Shown here: positions 52,483 through 59,114 of the stretch, in pieces
Layout: each line of letters begins with the position of its first letter
How positions within the stretch are numbered: position 1 is the stretch's first letter
DNA from: Candidatus Poribacteria bacterium
GTDB taxonomy: Bacteria; Poribacteria; WGA-4E; WGA-3G
Reading direction: 5' to 3'
DNA length: 59,114 nucleotides
Assembly: GCA_003635255.1 (NCBI GenBank)
Contig: PYJC01000070.1
Span: forward strand, 1 to 59,114
Translations under genes and position numbers: made by a program
The notes under the pieces: model-generated
What the model was told of the DNA's origin: nothing
Databases searched by the model: none
The model's input: only the letters and a program-made list of their open reading frames with translations

Positions 52483-53373
52483 TTAGGAGTCTTCGGCGTT
52501 TTCGGTGAAGTAGTCGGAATCTACGCGCTTGATTTCATAGGTTTTCTCTACGGAGACACCAACGTTGTGATCTATCATATACCGAGCGAGCTGGCTGCCA
52601 TTGATAAGAATAACTCTTTTGGAACTTCTTTCCGCAAATTCTTTAGCCGCTGGGTTAAAATCCGAGGTAGTAATGAAAATTCCGTCCTGTACTCCTTCAC
52701 CGTCTAGTGCTCCCACAAAGTCTCGAACTGGTGGTGCTCCAACATTTCCTTCCCATCGTTTTGCTTGAATATAAACAACATTAAGACCGAGCGGATCCGC
52801 TTTAATAATACCATCAATCCCACCATCACCGCTACGTCCCACCGCTTGGGCATCTTCGCGCGAACCGCCATATCCCATTTTGAAGAGGAGATCAATAACG
52901 AGTTTCTCAAAAAAAGTGGGGGTGTTGTTCTTAATTTTCTGTAGCAGCTCCGTTGCTAATTCCCTTCTGATCAGCTGATAATTTCTTTCAATAGATTTTT
53001 CAGGGGTATTTCTACTATCATCAGAATCTTGCTTAGACACCCCGATTTCTTCACTTACCTGTTCCCGATTAATATCCCTCCGCCCACTTTTTGTTTTCAT
53101 CATCTTTCCTGATCTTATTAGCGTGCCAGTAACTTTACCTACATGAAAATTAAAAGCCCGAGGTCCGTTTTCACTTTTTAATTTAGCATTCGTTTGTTCA
53201 TCGGTCAGCGAAAATCGTTCTGCTAATGCCTCTGCTATTTTCCGTTTATGCAACCCACCTACTGGATAATCAAGTTCAAGAAGAGCCGTCTCCACAATAC
53301 TCTCCGCTGGCAGTTCTATTTCGCATACTTGCTCTGTACTTGGGCTCCAAACTTTTTTTGTCACAGTTTCCAT
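52483..53373 (-). CDS. mrr: Mrr-type restriction endonuclease
   Basis: A 296-aa protein. An N-terminal winged-helix domain (LLELDYPVGGLHKRKIAEAL ... GTLIRSGKMMKTKSGRRDIN) is the Mrr_N type. The catalytic Mrr_cat domain has FFEKLVIDLLFKMGYGG, RSGDGGIDGII (Asp) and YIQAKRW (Q-x-K), then DGIFITTSDFNPAAKEFAE. Mrr cuts methylated or otherwise modified DNA. ATG 53373 (METVTKKVW) follows AGGGGA by 7 bases; the open frame to 53418 has no support. First gene of a pair with the AAA-nuclease. Confidence 0.92.
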   Translation of the reverse strand: METVTKKVWSPSTEQVCEIELPAESIVETALLELDYPVGGLHKRKIAEALAERFSLTDEQTNAKLKSENGPRAFNFHVGKVTGTLIRSGKMMKTKSGRRDINREQVSEEIGVSKQDSDDSRNTPEKSIERNYQLIRRELATELLQKIKNNTPTFFEKLVIDLLFKMGYGGSREDAQAVGRSGDGGIDGIIKADPLGLNVVYIQAKRWEGNVGAPPVRDFVGALDGEGVQDGIFITTSDFNPAAKEFAERSSKRVILINGSQLARYMIDHNVGVSVEKTYEIKRVDSDYFTENAEDS

Positions 53374-53446
53374 AAAAAATCCCCTTAGATTCAGAAATGT
53401 GTTAAAAGTATAACACATTGAACCTATCTGTCAAGGCGTATGTCGC

Positions 53447-53469
53447 GATCAGAAGATCGCTCCTACAGC
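53447..53469. repeat. REP-like hairpin followed by CTCCTACA
   Basis: GCGATC-agaa-GATCGC perfect stem plus TCCTACA; on the minus strand TGTAGGA precedes the hairpin. Best formed copy of this family in the window. Confidence 0.75.
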
Positions 53470-53606
53470 GGAAAATCTTGAACGCAAGCCCGGCGAGGTT
53501 AAATGAAGTTTCAATAAATAATTGGGTAATGCTATCAAAGACAATGGGTGTAGTTTTTAACCTAAATTCGTCGCATCGTTTTCTAATGCTTCTTACTTCC
53601 TACATG

Positions 53607-53765
53607 GCACTCCGCTGGAGTGCGAGAAGGCTTCCTATCTTTTCTACAGATATGTTGCTCTGCTGGAGCAAAGAGGTCTCTTTACAGATAAAGATTTCTT
53701 CACGCCAGAGGCGTGATATGTCTATAGAAATCAAAGGTGTGGGCAGAGGCACTCCAGCGGAGTGC
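53607..53765. repeat. Array of four short palindromes with related linkers
   Basis: Hairpins GCACTCC-gct-GGAGTGC (53607-53623), TTGCTC...GAGCAA (53655-53671), CACGCC-aga-GGCGTG (53701-53715) and GCACTCC-agc-GGAGTGC (53749-53765). The first and last are exact reverse complements over 17 bases. Linkers share tctacagatatg / acagataaag / tatgtctataga phrases. The stems differ while the linkers are alike. Confidence 0.7.
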
Positions 53766-53847
53766 TATGTATGTTGGTGAGGGATCTGTCGGGGTAAAAA
53801 ACGCCTCTACAACGGAATGTTACCGAAATAATCTTGTAAATCCTTGA

Positions 53848-53871
53848 ATCCTGTAAATCCTGATTCAGACG
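53848..53871 (-). repeat. 24-base dispersed repeat (GTCTGAATCAGGATT...)
   Basis: Minus strand reads gtctgaatcaggatttacag plus gatt; matches the plus strand at 32308-32331 at 22 of 24 positions. Confidence 0.65.
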
Positions 53872-53965
53872 GTTACCACCCAATATTACCGAATTAAATT
53901 CTGAATCCTCATAAAACCTCGCCTACCAACTTTAAGAGAAAACTAATACGGTTGGGAAACTGCAC

Positions 53966-54739
53966 CTACCCGAACTGATACATCTCTTCTAACACCTCAA
54001 GGATGTCTGGGGCATCAGAGAGATAGAGATCTTCTGTATGCGCTTTGAGATCATCAGGAATGCTGTGGAGTGCTTCGGCGATGGGACCTGCGATGGCAGC
54101 GAGGGTGTCCGCATCACCTCCGAGAGAGATGGCGTTACGCACGGTGTCCTCAAAACTGACGGATTCCAGCGCGCATGTTATCGCTTCTGGGACAGAACCT
54201 TGGCAGGTTATATCAAAATCATAATCGGGACGGATTTCGTCTACGGTCTGCGTTAGATCGTAGCCGTATTCGGTCGTGATAACTTGACGGATGTCCTCTG
54301 GACGCTCGCCTTGATACGCGAGCCAGATAGTGTGTGTTGTTGCCCGCGCACCTTTCATGCCTTCAGGGTGGTTGTGTGTAATCTCGGTTACCTTGTCGGA
54401 GGCGGAGAGTGCAGCATCCAAATCGTTACGGTTCAGGAATGCCGCGGGCGAGACACGCATCGCTGCGCCGTTGCCGTAACTGTTATACGGTTCAGGCGGA
54501 TCAGCATAGATCCACATACCAAAGTTCCCACCATAACCGGCTCCTGGGTAACGGCAACACCACTTCTGCATTGTCTGTGCTGGCGGAAGGTCGTGAAGTA
54601 GCATGTCCGCGACAGCGACAGTGCAGACTGAGTCATCTGTGAAACAGCAATAGTCTCCGAAGAAAGGGAAGTCTTTGGTTTTGATTGGATTTCCCTCGTA
54701 GATAGAACCAACAATGTCGCCTATAATCGCACCCAGCAT
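53966..54739 (-). CDS. ADP-ribosylglycohydrolase family protein
   Basis: A 257-aa all-helical enzyme. Start MLGAIIGDIVGSIYEG, then FTDDSVCTVAVADML (first metal-binding Thr-Asp-Asp) and, near the end, GGDADTLAAIAGPIAEAL (second D-x-D-T metal site). This is the DraG/ARH fold, which removes ADP-ribose from arginine or other acceptors. The short size is usual for stand-alone bacterial members. It is adjacent to the Mrr/AAA-nuclease pair but separated by repeat DNA. It could reverse ADP-ribosylation by an enzyme such as the putative transferase at 31569, but no evidence links them. Confidence 0.93.
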   Translation of the reverse strand: MLGAIIGDIVGSIYEGNPIKTKDFPFFGDYCCFTDDSVCTVAVADMLLHDLPPAQTMQKWCCRYPGAGYGGNFGMWIYADPPEPYNSYGNGAAMRVSPAAFLNRNDLDAALSASDKVTEITHNHPEGMKGARATTHTIWLAYQGERPEDIRQVITTEYGYDLTQTVDEIRPDYDFDITCQGSVPEAITCALESVSFEDTVRNAISLGGDADTLAAIAGPIAEALHSIPDDLKAHTEDLYLSDAPDILEVLEEMYQFG

Positions 54740-54857
54740 GTTTACTCCTTAAAAAAATGGAAAGTTTTCTCTTTTGTAATTAGAAGATGTTTCTGCAGAA
54801 TACTTCCTCTGACACAATCAGTCAAGCAAAAACAGTTGAATTTCTTAGGCAATGTGC

Positions 54858-55173
54858 TATACTATTTTCAAATCCATAGGTGTCAATTTAGGGGTTTTCC
54901 ACTGTATTTTATAGCAACGTCCCTACAAATGCTGCAGAAACACCCAAGCAAAAACCCCCTACGGGGCTTAGGTTTTTTGGCTATATGCTGCTATAGACAT
55001 GCTGAAAAAACACCCCAGCAAATAAACCCCTACGGGACTGAAGAGGTTTTTGAAGGATACCTCAAGGTTTCCGCGTAGAATCCAGTTCGGTTAGGAAACC
55101 GAACCTACCGGCCTGGGGGCAACAAGGGTTATTTTTTTTAAATTGACACTTATGGTTATACTATTTTCAAATC
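54858..55173. mobile_element. MITE-like element flanked by 17-bp direct repeats
   Basis: Inverted ends ccataggtgtcaattta (54874-54890) and taaattgacacttatgg (55139-55155) match at 16 of 17 positions. The element is bracketed by exact direct repeats tatactattttcaaatc at 54858-54874 and 55157-55173. The body has two approximate tandem copies of a stretch around acccaagcaaaaaccccc, and a REP-like hairpin (55085-55108) with GTAG on the minus strand. It has no coding capacity. Just left of it TTGAAT (54836-54841), a 16-base spacer and TATACT (in the left direct repeat) look like a promoter that the insertion split from the gene at 55260. Confidence 0.65.
55085..55108. repeat. REP-like hairpin inside the MITE
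   Basis: Perfect 8-bp stem GTTCGGTT-agga-AACCGAAC followed by CTAC; the minus strand therefore reads GTAG directly before the stem. Confidence 0.7.
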
Positions 55174-55259
55174 AGGGCGACACACAAATAGACGAGCGGG
55201 CAGGATGTCTCTCACTATGATTCAACGAACACCTTGAGGAAATACAAGAGGATATGCCA

Positions 55260-56603
55260 ATGAAAGTGATTGTAAGCGTAGGGATTGTGTTGGGTCTGCT
55301 GATAACCTCTGCCACAGCACAGGTACAAATACCCGCAGAGAAATTGGAAGAGGTTTTAGTTCTCACGCCTGAACAGCAGGCGAAAAATATTGAGATCTGC
55401 ACCCAAAATTTAATCGCACTCGGCAAGTCCATTCAGGTTTACTTGAAAGAGGAGGGTGATTATCCAGAATGGCTCTCGGACCTTTACCATCCCAAATATC
55501 TACCCAACCCAGACGTGCTGATTTGTCCTGCGGATAGACTCGGCGGTAGAGCACTCTTTACACCGAATATAGATCCGAAGATGCCCGTGAGTTACGGGTA
55601 TCAGTTTCGCCCAGCATACCGAAGAAAGAAAACCGAGGAACGGCTGATGTTTGGGGATGTCGTTCCGCTTATCCGGTGTCGTCACCATCCCAATTTAGGA
55701 TTGCCTTGCTTGAACTTGAGTTTTGCCTTTAAAATTAGCCGATCCTTGAGTCGTTGGGAAGATGCCCCAGAACAACTCTATGAAACTCCCGAACAAACTA
55801 TTGCCGCTTTGGAAGCAGGACTTGAACGACAACCACATCATGAACGTTTGTCCTATTATGTCTACCCTTCACTTGCGCGTCTTTACATCAAAACCGGACA
55901 AAAGGAAAAGGTTGAGGATCTTATTAAACTTCTCAAATCGACCATGAATCCGAACAGTGCTCGAGATAATTTTACCCTTGGCACGCTGCTTGGACTGATG
56001 GATCGGAATGAAGAGGCACTTCAACTTTTTAAGAAATTTGAGGGGCAGACTCCAAATGACCACAATGTCCATCAGAAACTTGCCGAGATTCACGAGAAAC
56101 TTGGCAACGCTGAATTAGCAAAAGAACATCAACAAAAAGCCGAACCCGTGCCGGTGTTAATTGGAAATCATAAACCCGCGTTGGCATTGGGAAAACCTGT
56201 GCCTAACTTTACCGCGACGGACCTTGACGGTAAGCCAATCTCGCTTGAGGAATATCGCGGAAAAGTTGTTTTACTTGACTTCTGGGCTGTGTGGTGCGGT
56301 CCGTGTATCGCGGAAATGCCAAACGTCAAAAAGGTTTATGATACGTATAAAGACGAAGGCTTTGACATTATTGGCATCAGCCTTGATACTAATGAAGATA
56401 GGCTGCGAGATTACCTGAAAGAAAATGATATTCCTTGGCGACAGGTTTTCAGTGGAAAAGGATGGCAGAGTCCAATAGCACAACAGTATGGCATTCGCGC
56501 CATTCCAGCACCGTGGCTCATTGATAGAGATGGCACCTTAATCTCGCAGGAAGCGAGAGGCAAAGCGTTAGAGCAACTCGTAGTAGACGCGCTGAAGGGA
56601 TAA
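55260..56603 (+). CDS. Secreted TlpA-type thioredoxin with pseudopilin-like and TPR regions
   Basis: A 447-aa protein. Signal peptide (VIVSVGIVLGLLITSATAQ). Residues about 45-125 (NLIALGKSIQVYLKEEGDYP, LYHPKYLPNPDVLICPAD) resemble the pseudopilin-like/DUF1559 tail of type II secretion-type proteins. About 150-290 are TPR-like helices (YPSLARLYIKTGQKEKVEDL, KLAEIHEKLGNAELAKEH). The C-terminal TlpA/ResA domain has LDFWAVWCGPCIAEMP (WCGPC at 345-349) and the cis-Pro AIPAPWLID. It likely reduces disulfides outside the membrane. ATG 55260 has GAGG 8 bases upstream; the ATG at 55254 is too close to it. The stop is one base before the next gene. Confidence 0.88.
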   Translation: MKVIVSVGIVLGLLITSATAQVQIPAEKLEEVLVLTPEQQAKNIEICTQNLIALGKSIQVYLKEEGDYPEWLSDLYHPKYLPNPDVLICPADRLGGRALFTPNIDPKMPVSYGYQFRPAYRRKKTEERLMFGDVVPLIRCRHHPNLGLPCLNLSFAFKISRSLSRWEDAPEQLYETPEQTIAALEAGLERQPHHERLSYYVYPSLARLYIKTGQKEKVEDLIKLLKSTMNPNSARDNFTLGTLLGLMDRNEEALQLFKKFEGQTPNDHNVHQKLAEIHEKLGNAELAKEHQQKAEPVPVLIGNHKPALALGKPVPNFTATDLDGKPISLEEYRGKVVLLDFWAVWCGPCIAEMPNVKKVYDTYKDEGFDIIGISLDTNEDRLRDYLKENDIPWRQVFSGKGWQSPIAQQYGIRAIPAPWLIDRDGTLISQEARGKALEQLVVDALKG

Positions 56604-56604
56604 A

Positions 56605-57375
56605 ATGCGACTGACTTCTCTGATGCTGTGCGGTATTTTTATCCTATTCGGATGCGGTTCTGATGAAACGCCAGTACCGATAGAACAGATGCCGAACTAC
56701 TTTCCTGATGCTGTTGGAAGCAGATGGGTCTATCGGAACACAGACGGATCGGAGTGGACGCGAGAGATTATCGATGGGACCAACACTCACGGCGTAGGCT
56801 ATAAGGTTTTTACCTATACGCCACCCGTTTCCGAAACAGAACTTAATCATCTGAAACCGGACGCTTTCCGTGTTGCAGATAGCCAAGTCTTTTTCATTAT
56901 CGGTGAAAAGATAGACCGCTACGTTCAAAACGAAATCCCAATTTTGGTACAGGATGAATTCGAGGGTTTGGAACTGGATATTACAGTAGCGCCGATCACA
57001 TATCCCGAATTTGTCTTCTTCCAGTTGCCGTTGACTCCCAGTTTCCAATGGGATGCTTTCAGGACGGATGTCAACGGAAGTATTGTTTTACAAAATCTTG
57101 TCCTACTGCAGTTCCCCTTCGAGGTAGACGTGAGTGTTAAGGGAGAGGTCGTTGCCGTAGGCTCACTTGAGACACCTGCGGGACGTTTTGAGGAAACGTA
57201 TCAGATTGAATATCAGACAGAAATCGCGCGGACGCTTCTTTCCACAGAAGCCGAGACAACGCAACTGCATCAGACGGTATGGTTTGCTCCACATGTAGGG
57301 ATTGTCAAGATTGAAGATGAACGCGGCGTTACGGAGTTAATTGCGTATACCTTTCCACAAACAATCGAAGAATAG
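56605..57375 (+). CDS. Lipoprotein of unknown function
   Basis: A 256-aa protein. A short signal ending in a lipobox (LFGCGSD, Cys about 17) predicts lipid attachment. The mature part is beta-rich (YFPDAVGSRWVYRNTDGSEW, HQTVWFAPHVGIVKIEDERG), in the manner of lipoproteins that bind or present a small ligand; the pattern 'W-Y ... GxEW' and 'VWFAPxVGxVK' is common in otherwise unassigned lipoproteins. It starts one base after the thioredoxin stop, so the two are cotranscribed and may act together at the membrane surface. Confidence 0.75.
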   Translation: MRLTSLMLCGIFILFGCGSDETPVPIEQMPNYFPDAVGSRWVYRNTDGSEWTREIIDGTNTHGVGYKVFTYTPPVSETELNHLKPDAFRVADSQVFFIIGEKIDRYVQNEIPILVQDEFEGLELDITVAPITYPEFVFFQLPLTPSFQWDAFRTDVNGSIVLQNLVLLQFPFEVDVSVKGEVVAVGSLETPAGRFEETYQIEYQTEIARTLLSTEAETTQLHQTVWFAPHVGIVKIEDERGVTELIAYTFPQTIEE

Positions 57376-57379
57376 CGTT

Positions 57380-57447
57380 ACGGCGTACGGATTATGCCTA
57401 CTACTTTTATTCGTTTAACGGCATACGGATTATGCCTACTACTTTTA
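57380..57447 (+). repeat. ACGGCxTACGGATTATGCCTACTAC repeat, copies 2 and 3 in tandem
   Basis: Two 30-base copies, 57380-57409 and 57418-57447, differ at one position and have a 38-base period. Each forms a GGC(A/G)TA/TATGCC hairpin followed by CTACTAC. The second copy ends one base before the ATG of the next gene and takes the place where a Shine-Dalgarno would be. Related to 47666-47693. Confidence 0.8.
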
Positions 57448-57448
57448 A

Positions 57449-58513
57449 ATGAAAGTTGTTATCTTAAGCGACAATAAACCGGGGCACTATAAGCAGTCTT
57501 TAGGCATTGTGGAAAAATTGCCTGAATGTCAAACGGAATGGCTTGAAGTAGCGTTTCGGCAGAAGTGGCGTGACAATCTTTCGCGCCTCTTTATGTGCAT
57601 CTTCGGTGGTGTGCCACTCCCTACGTCGCTTATTCACACGCTTCTACGATGGAGCCTCACCTCCGAATCTTATAGCGCGTTGACAAACCTTCAAACCGCT
57701 GATATTATCCTCTCAACAGGTTCATCTGTGGCAGCGGTCAATCTGCTTCTCGGTAGGATGCTCGGTGCCAAGACGGTCACGTGTCGGCGACCTTCGCCGT
57801 TAGGCGTCCGCAATTTCGATCTCGCCATTCTCCCGATGTTTTCATGGCACGGTAAAAGACCCAAGCAAAATGTATGTAAAACCATCGGTGTGCCGAACCC
57901 TATTTCACCGGACATGTTGAACGCTAAACGGGACCGACTGATGCAGACACTCAACCTACCAAACCGTCCACACATCGGACTGCTTATCGGTGGAACAGAT
58001 CAGCATGAAACTATCACGATTGCTGATGCTGAACAGTTGAACAAAATTTGTGAGGCAGTCGCAACAGAAATGGACGCACAGATATTGGTGACAACTTCCC
58101 GTCGGACACCGACAGAAGTGACAAAACATTTGACATCAACACTTAAACATAGTGAATGGTGTCGGCTTTTCATTGAACCAAACACACCTTCAGAACTCAA
58201 GGATCCGTATCAAGCCATCCTTGCGCTAAGCGATCTATTGATCGTCACCGCAGATAGTTTTTCGATGGTGTGCGAGGCGGCGAGTAGTGGACATCCGGTT
58301 ATCGCGCTAACACTATCAGATGAAAATGTGAGAAAACTGAAGCGGTATACGGTTTACCAGTATATGGAACAACATGCCATCGTGAGCCGATGCAGACTTG
58401 ATGGTTTAAAACAGCAGATCGTTGATGGACTAACCTCGCGTGCGCCGAGTACGCCGCTCCAAGATACCGAGACAGCGGTGCACGCGATTCGTTGTCTAAT
58501 GGAGAGTGGCTAA
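57449..58513 (+). CDS. ELM1/GtrOC1-family putative nucleoside-diphosphate-sugar epimerase-like protein
   Basis: A 354-aa protein. MKVVILSDNKPGHYKQSLGI is the ELM1 signature (DxKPGHxxQ), and ILSTGSSVAAVNLLLGRMLG, GLLIGGTDQHETI, LVTTSRRTP and LIVTADSFSMVCEAASSGHP follow the family order. In plants ELM1 acts in mitochondrial fission; the bacterial members have a glycosyltransferase-B-like fold and unclear activity. It is probably a cell-envelope sugar enzyme. No ribosome-binding site is seen since a repeat lies right upstream. Confidence 0.88.
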   Translation: MKVVILSDNKPGHYKQSLGIVEKLPECQTEWLEVAFRQKWRDNLSRLFMCIFGGVPLPTSLIHTLLRWSLTSESYSALTNLQTADIILSTGSSVAAVNLLLGRMLGAKTVTCRRPSPLGVRNFDLAILPMFSWHGKRPKQNVCKTIGVPNPISPDMLNAKRDRLMQTLNLPNRPHIGLLIGGTDQHETITIADAEQLNKICEAVATEMDAQILVTTSRRTPTEVTKHLTSTLKHSEWCRLFIEPNTPSELKDPYQAILALSDLLIVTADSFSMVCEAASSGHPVIALTLSDENVRKLKRYTVYQYMEQHAIVSRCRLDGLKQQIVDGLTSRAPSTPLQDTETAVHAIRCLMESG

Positions 58514-58573
58514 TCCAGAGAACAGTGGAACTTTTCTTCAGGCTCGGTGTGACAATCCGTACGATATAGTAGT

Positions 58574-59114
58574 TATAGTAAAACCTATAATTAATTGGGC
58601 ACTCTCAAACAGTCTGAATCCCTATAACAGGCATTCAGACTGGCACAAACTACCTATGTTTTGTCCAATAGTACCAACATTTCATATTGTTGGAAAAGTG
58701 CTTTGCAGGCAGTGGAGACGTGCTGTATGAAAGGATATAAAGGGCTGATGCGTATACCAACGACCTTCTGGTTTCCTTCAAAGCAGACTTTTCCTGGGAG
58801 TGCCAAGAAGTCTCTCCTCAACCGTTTCAGACCTCGGCTTTTCAGCATCTCCGTCGCCTTTCGGTGTGCGTTTTTGGTTTTCTCGGAAGCATCTTTAGGG
58901 GTCTCCACCGCCTCTATGAACCAGTCTTTCATCCAAATCATCAAGTTATGGGCGAGTTCAGCGAGTAAAAGCAAAACTTGCTGTGCGATCAATCCTGCCT
59001 TCCGGTATTTTCGTAAAGACAGTGCCTGATAATCTTGGCAGAAGGAGTTCTCCGGGGCTCCACTGCGTTGGTCATATTCACGCACAAGGTCCTCAAGAGA
59101 AGCAGTCGTGTCGG
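58574..59114 (-). mobile_element. Right part of an insertion sequence, truncated by window edge
   Basis: The sequence beginning TATAGTAAAACCTATAATTA at 58574 matches the end of the MITE at 24588 (24 of 31 positions). It lies 80 bases beyond the stop of a transposase gene that runs off the right edge, so it is the probable end of that insertion sequence. A further inverted repeat agtctgaat/attcagact (58611-58619, 58633-58641) lies between. The boundary is inferred; the other end is outside the window. Confidence 0.55.
58654..59114 (-). CDS. DDE transposase (IS4-superfamily type), C-terminal part
   Basis: The open frame continues from the window edge (DTTASLEDLVREYDQRSG) to TAG at 58654. YDQRSGAPENSFCQDYQALS followed by LRKYRKAGLIAQQVLLLLAE and LAHNLMIWMKDW matches the C-terminal segment of DDE_Tnp_1-type transposases, where the Y-x-R-x5-E motif holds the last catalytic Glu. 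153 codons are visible. The 5' part and both earlier catalytic Asp residues lie outside, so it cannot be said whether the gene is intact. Confidence 0.82.
   Translation of the reverse strand, partial: DTTASLEDLVREYDQRSGAPENSFCQDYQALSLRKYRKAGLIAQQVLLLLAELAHNLMIWMKDWFIEAVETPKDASEKTKNAHRKATEMLKSRGLKRLRRDFLALPGKVCFEGNQKVVGIRISPLYPFIQHVSTACKALFQQYEMLVLLDKT

Larger units (their letters stand above)
53418..53960. other. Repeat-rich non-coding region of about 540 bases
   Basis: Between the Mrr-like gene and the ADP-ribosylglycohydrolase gene. It contains a REP-like hairpin (53447-53469), an array of four hairpins (53607-53765), the 24-base repeat copy 53848-53871, and a degenerate cggttgggaaactgcaccta REP (about 53949-53968) reaching the next stop codon. 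The 120-codon plus-strand frame (53418-53780) reads through these palindromes and is not called a gene. Confidence 0.75.

Noticed and set aside
53607..53765. CRISPR array
   Set aside because: Units differ in sequence and length, are palindromic, and have no spacers of constant size; no cas genes are present in the window.
53418..53780. 120-codon plus-strand frame
   Set aside because: It reads through a REP hairpin and the four-palindrome array; its repeated W-S-A-R-type phrases come from the palindromes.
53966..54739. Toxin-antitoxin pair of the ADP-ribosylglycohydrolase with the ART-like protein at 31569 (DarTG-like)
   Set aside because: The genes are more than 20 kb apart in separate transcription units, and DarG has a macrodomain rather than an ARH fold.
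54946..54975. Rho-independent terminator (CCCC-tac-GGGG hairpin with T-run)
   Set aside because: It lies inside the MITE as one of two tandem variants and far from any stop codon on that strand, so it is better read as part of the element.

Overview
The window looks like chromosomal DNA of an uncultured bacterium, most likely a Candidatus Poribacteria-type lineage. This is inferred from gene content: a phytanoyl-CoA dioxygenase family protein, formylglycine-generating-enzyme fold protein, enolase-superfamily enzyme, DUF6807/PmoA-like protein, PorV/PorQ proteins, LamG and TolB-like secreted proteins, and many short intergenic repeats. No rRNA is present, so taxonomy rests on inference only. 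Promoters of ordinary sigma-70 type (TTGACA-17/18-TATAAT) can be read in front of several operons.

Layout. 1-9.3 kb: an edge-truncated amidohydrolase, tRNA-Val(CAC) and a CAU tRNA, then the minus-strand housekeeping cluster mutS2-dnaG-rpoD, a secreted propeller protein, a membrane-anchored TPR protein and tRNA-Gly(CCC). 9.4-19.8 kb: peroxiredoxin, a gene remnant, a LamG protein, then a plus-strand run of a four-repeat/propeller secreted protein, a secreted protein of the family often labelled 'asparagine synthetase B', NAD+ synthetase, a Wzi-like outer-membrane protein and a lytic transglycosylase. 19.7-26.3 kb: SRPBCC protein, ccmD-like/ccmC, map, miaB and DUF6807 as one minus-strand operon, then a class-I glutamine amidotransferase and a PorV-like protein.

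26.3-40.8 kb is an accessory defence-type island, all on the minus strand: a PIN toxin with its antitoxin, a one-TM protein, a compact nuclease-methyltransferase of the type-ISP kind, an Rpn-like C-terminal protein, an ADP-ribosyltransferase-like protein, and a three-gene unit. That unit is a SNF2/RapA-type helicase, a chimera of an L7/L12-like helical segment with Ig-like repeats and a zinc module, and a sacsin/Hsp90-type ATPase carrying the same C-terminal zinc module. I regard this unit as the best candidate for an undescribed system. A second small defence-type pair (an AAA ATPase fused to a PD-(D/E)XK nuclease, plus an Mrr-like nuclease) lies at 50.9-53.4 kb, next to an ADP-ribosylglycohydrolase.

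41-50.8 kb holds cell-surface and metabolic genes: polysaccharide export protein, zinc-ribbon/DUF2007 protein, UPF0104-type membrane protein, amidohydrolase, MFS transporter, PorV-like protein, FGE-like protein, PhyH and a mandelate racemase family enzyme. 55-58.5 kb holds a TlpA-type thioredoxin fusion, a lipoprotein and an ELM1-family protein. The window ends in the 3' part of a DDE transposase gene.

Repeats are unusually rich. They include three MITE-like elements with terminal inverted repeats (24588-24703, 40886-41027, 54875-55154), one of which shares its end sequence with the DNA beside the terminal transposase. There are also several REP-like hairpins carrying a 5'-GTAG on one strand, heptamer tandem repeats, and dispersed 24-50 bp repeats. 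Some of these supply start or stop codons of neighbouring genes.
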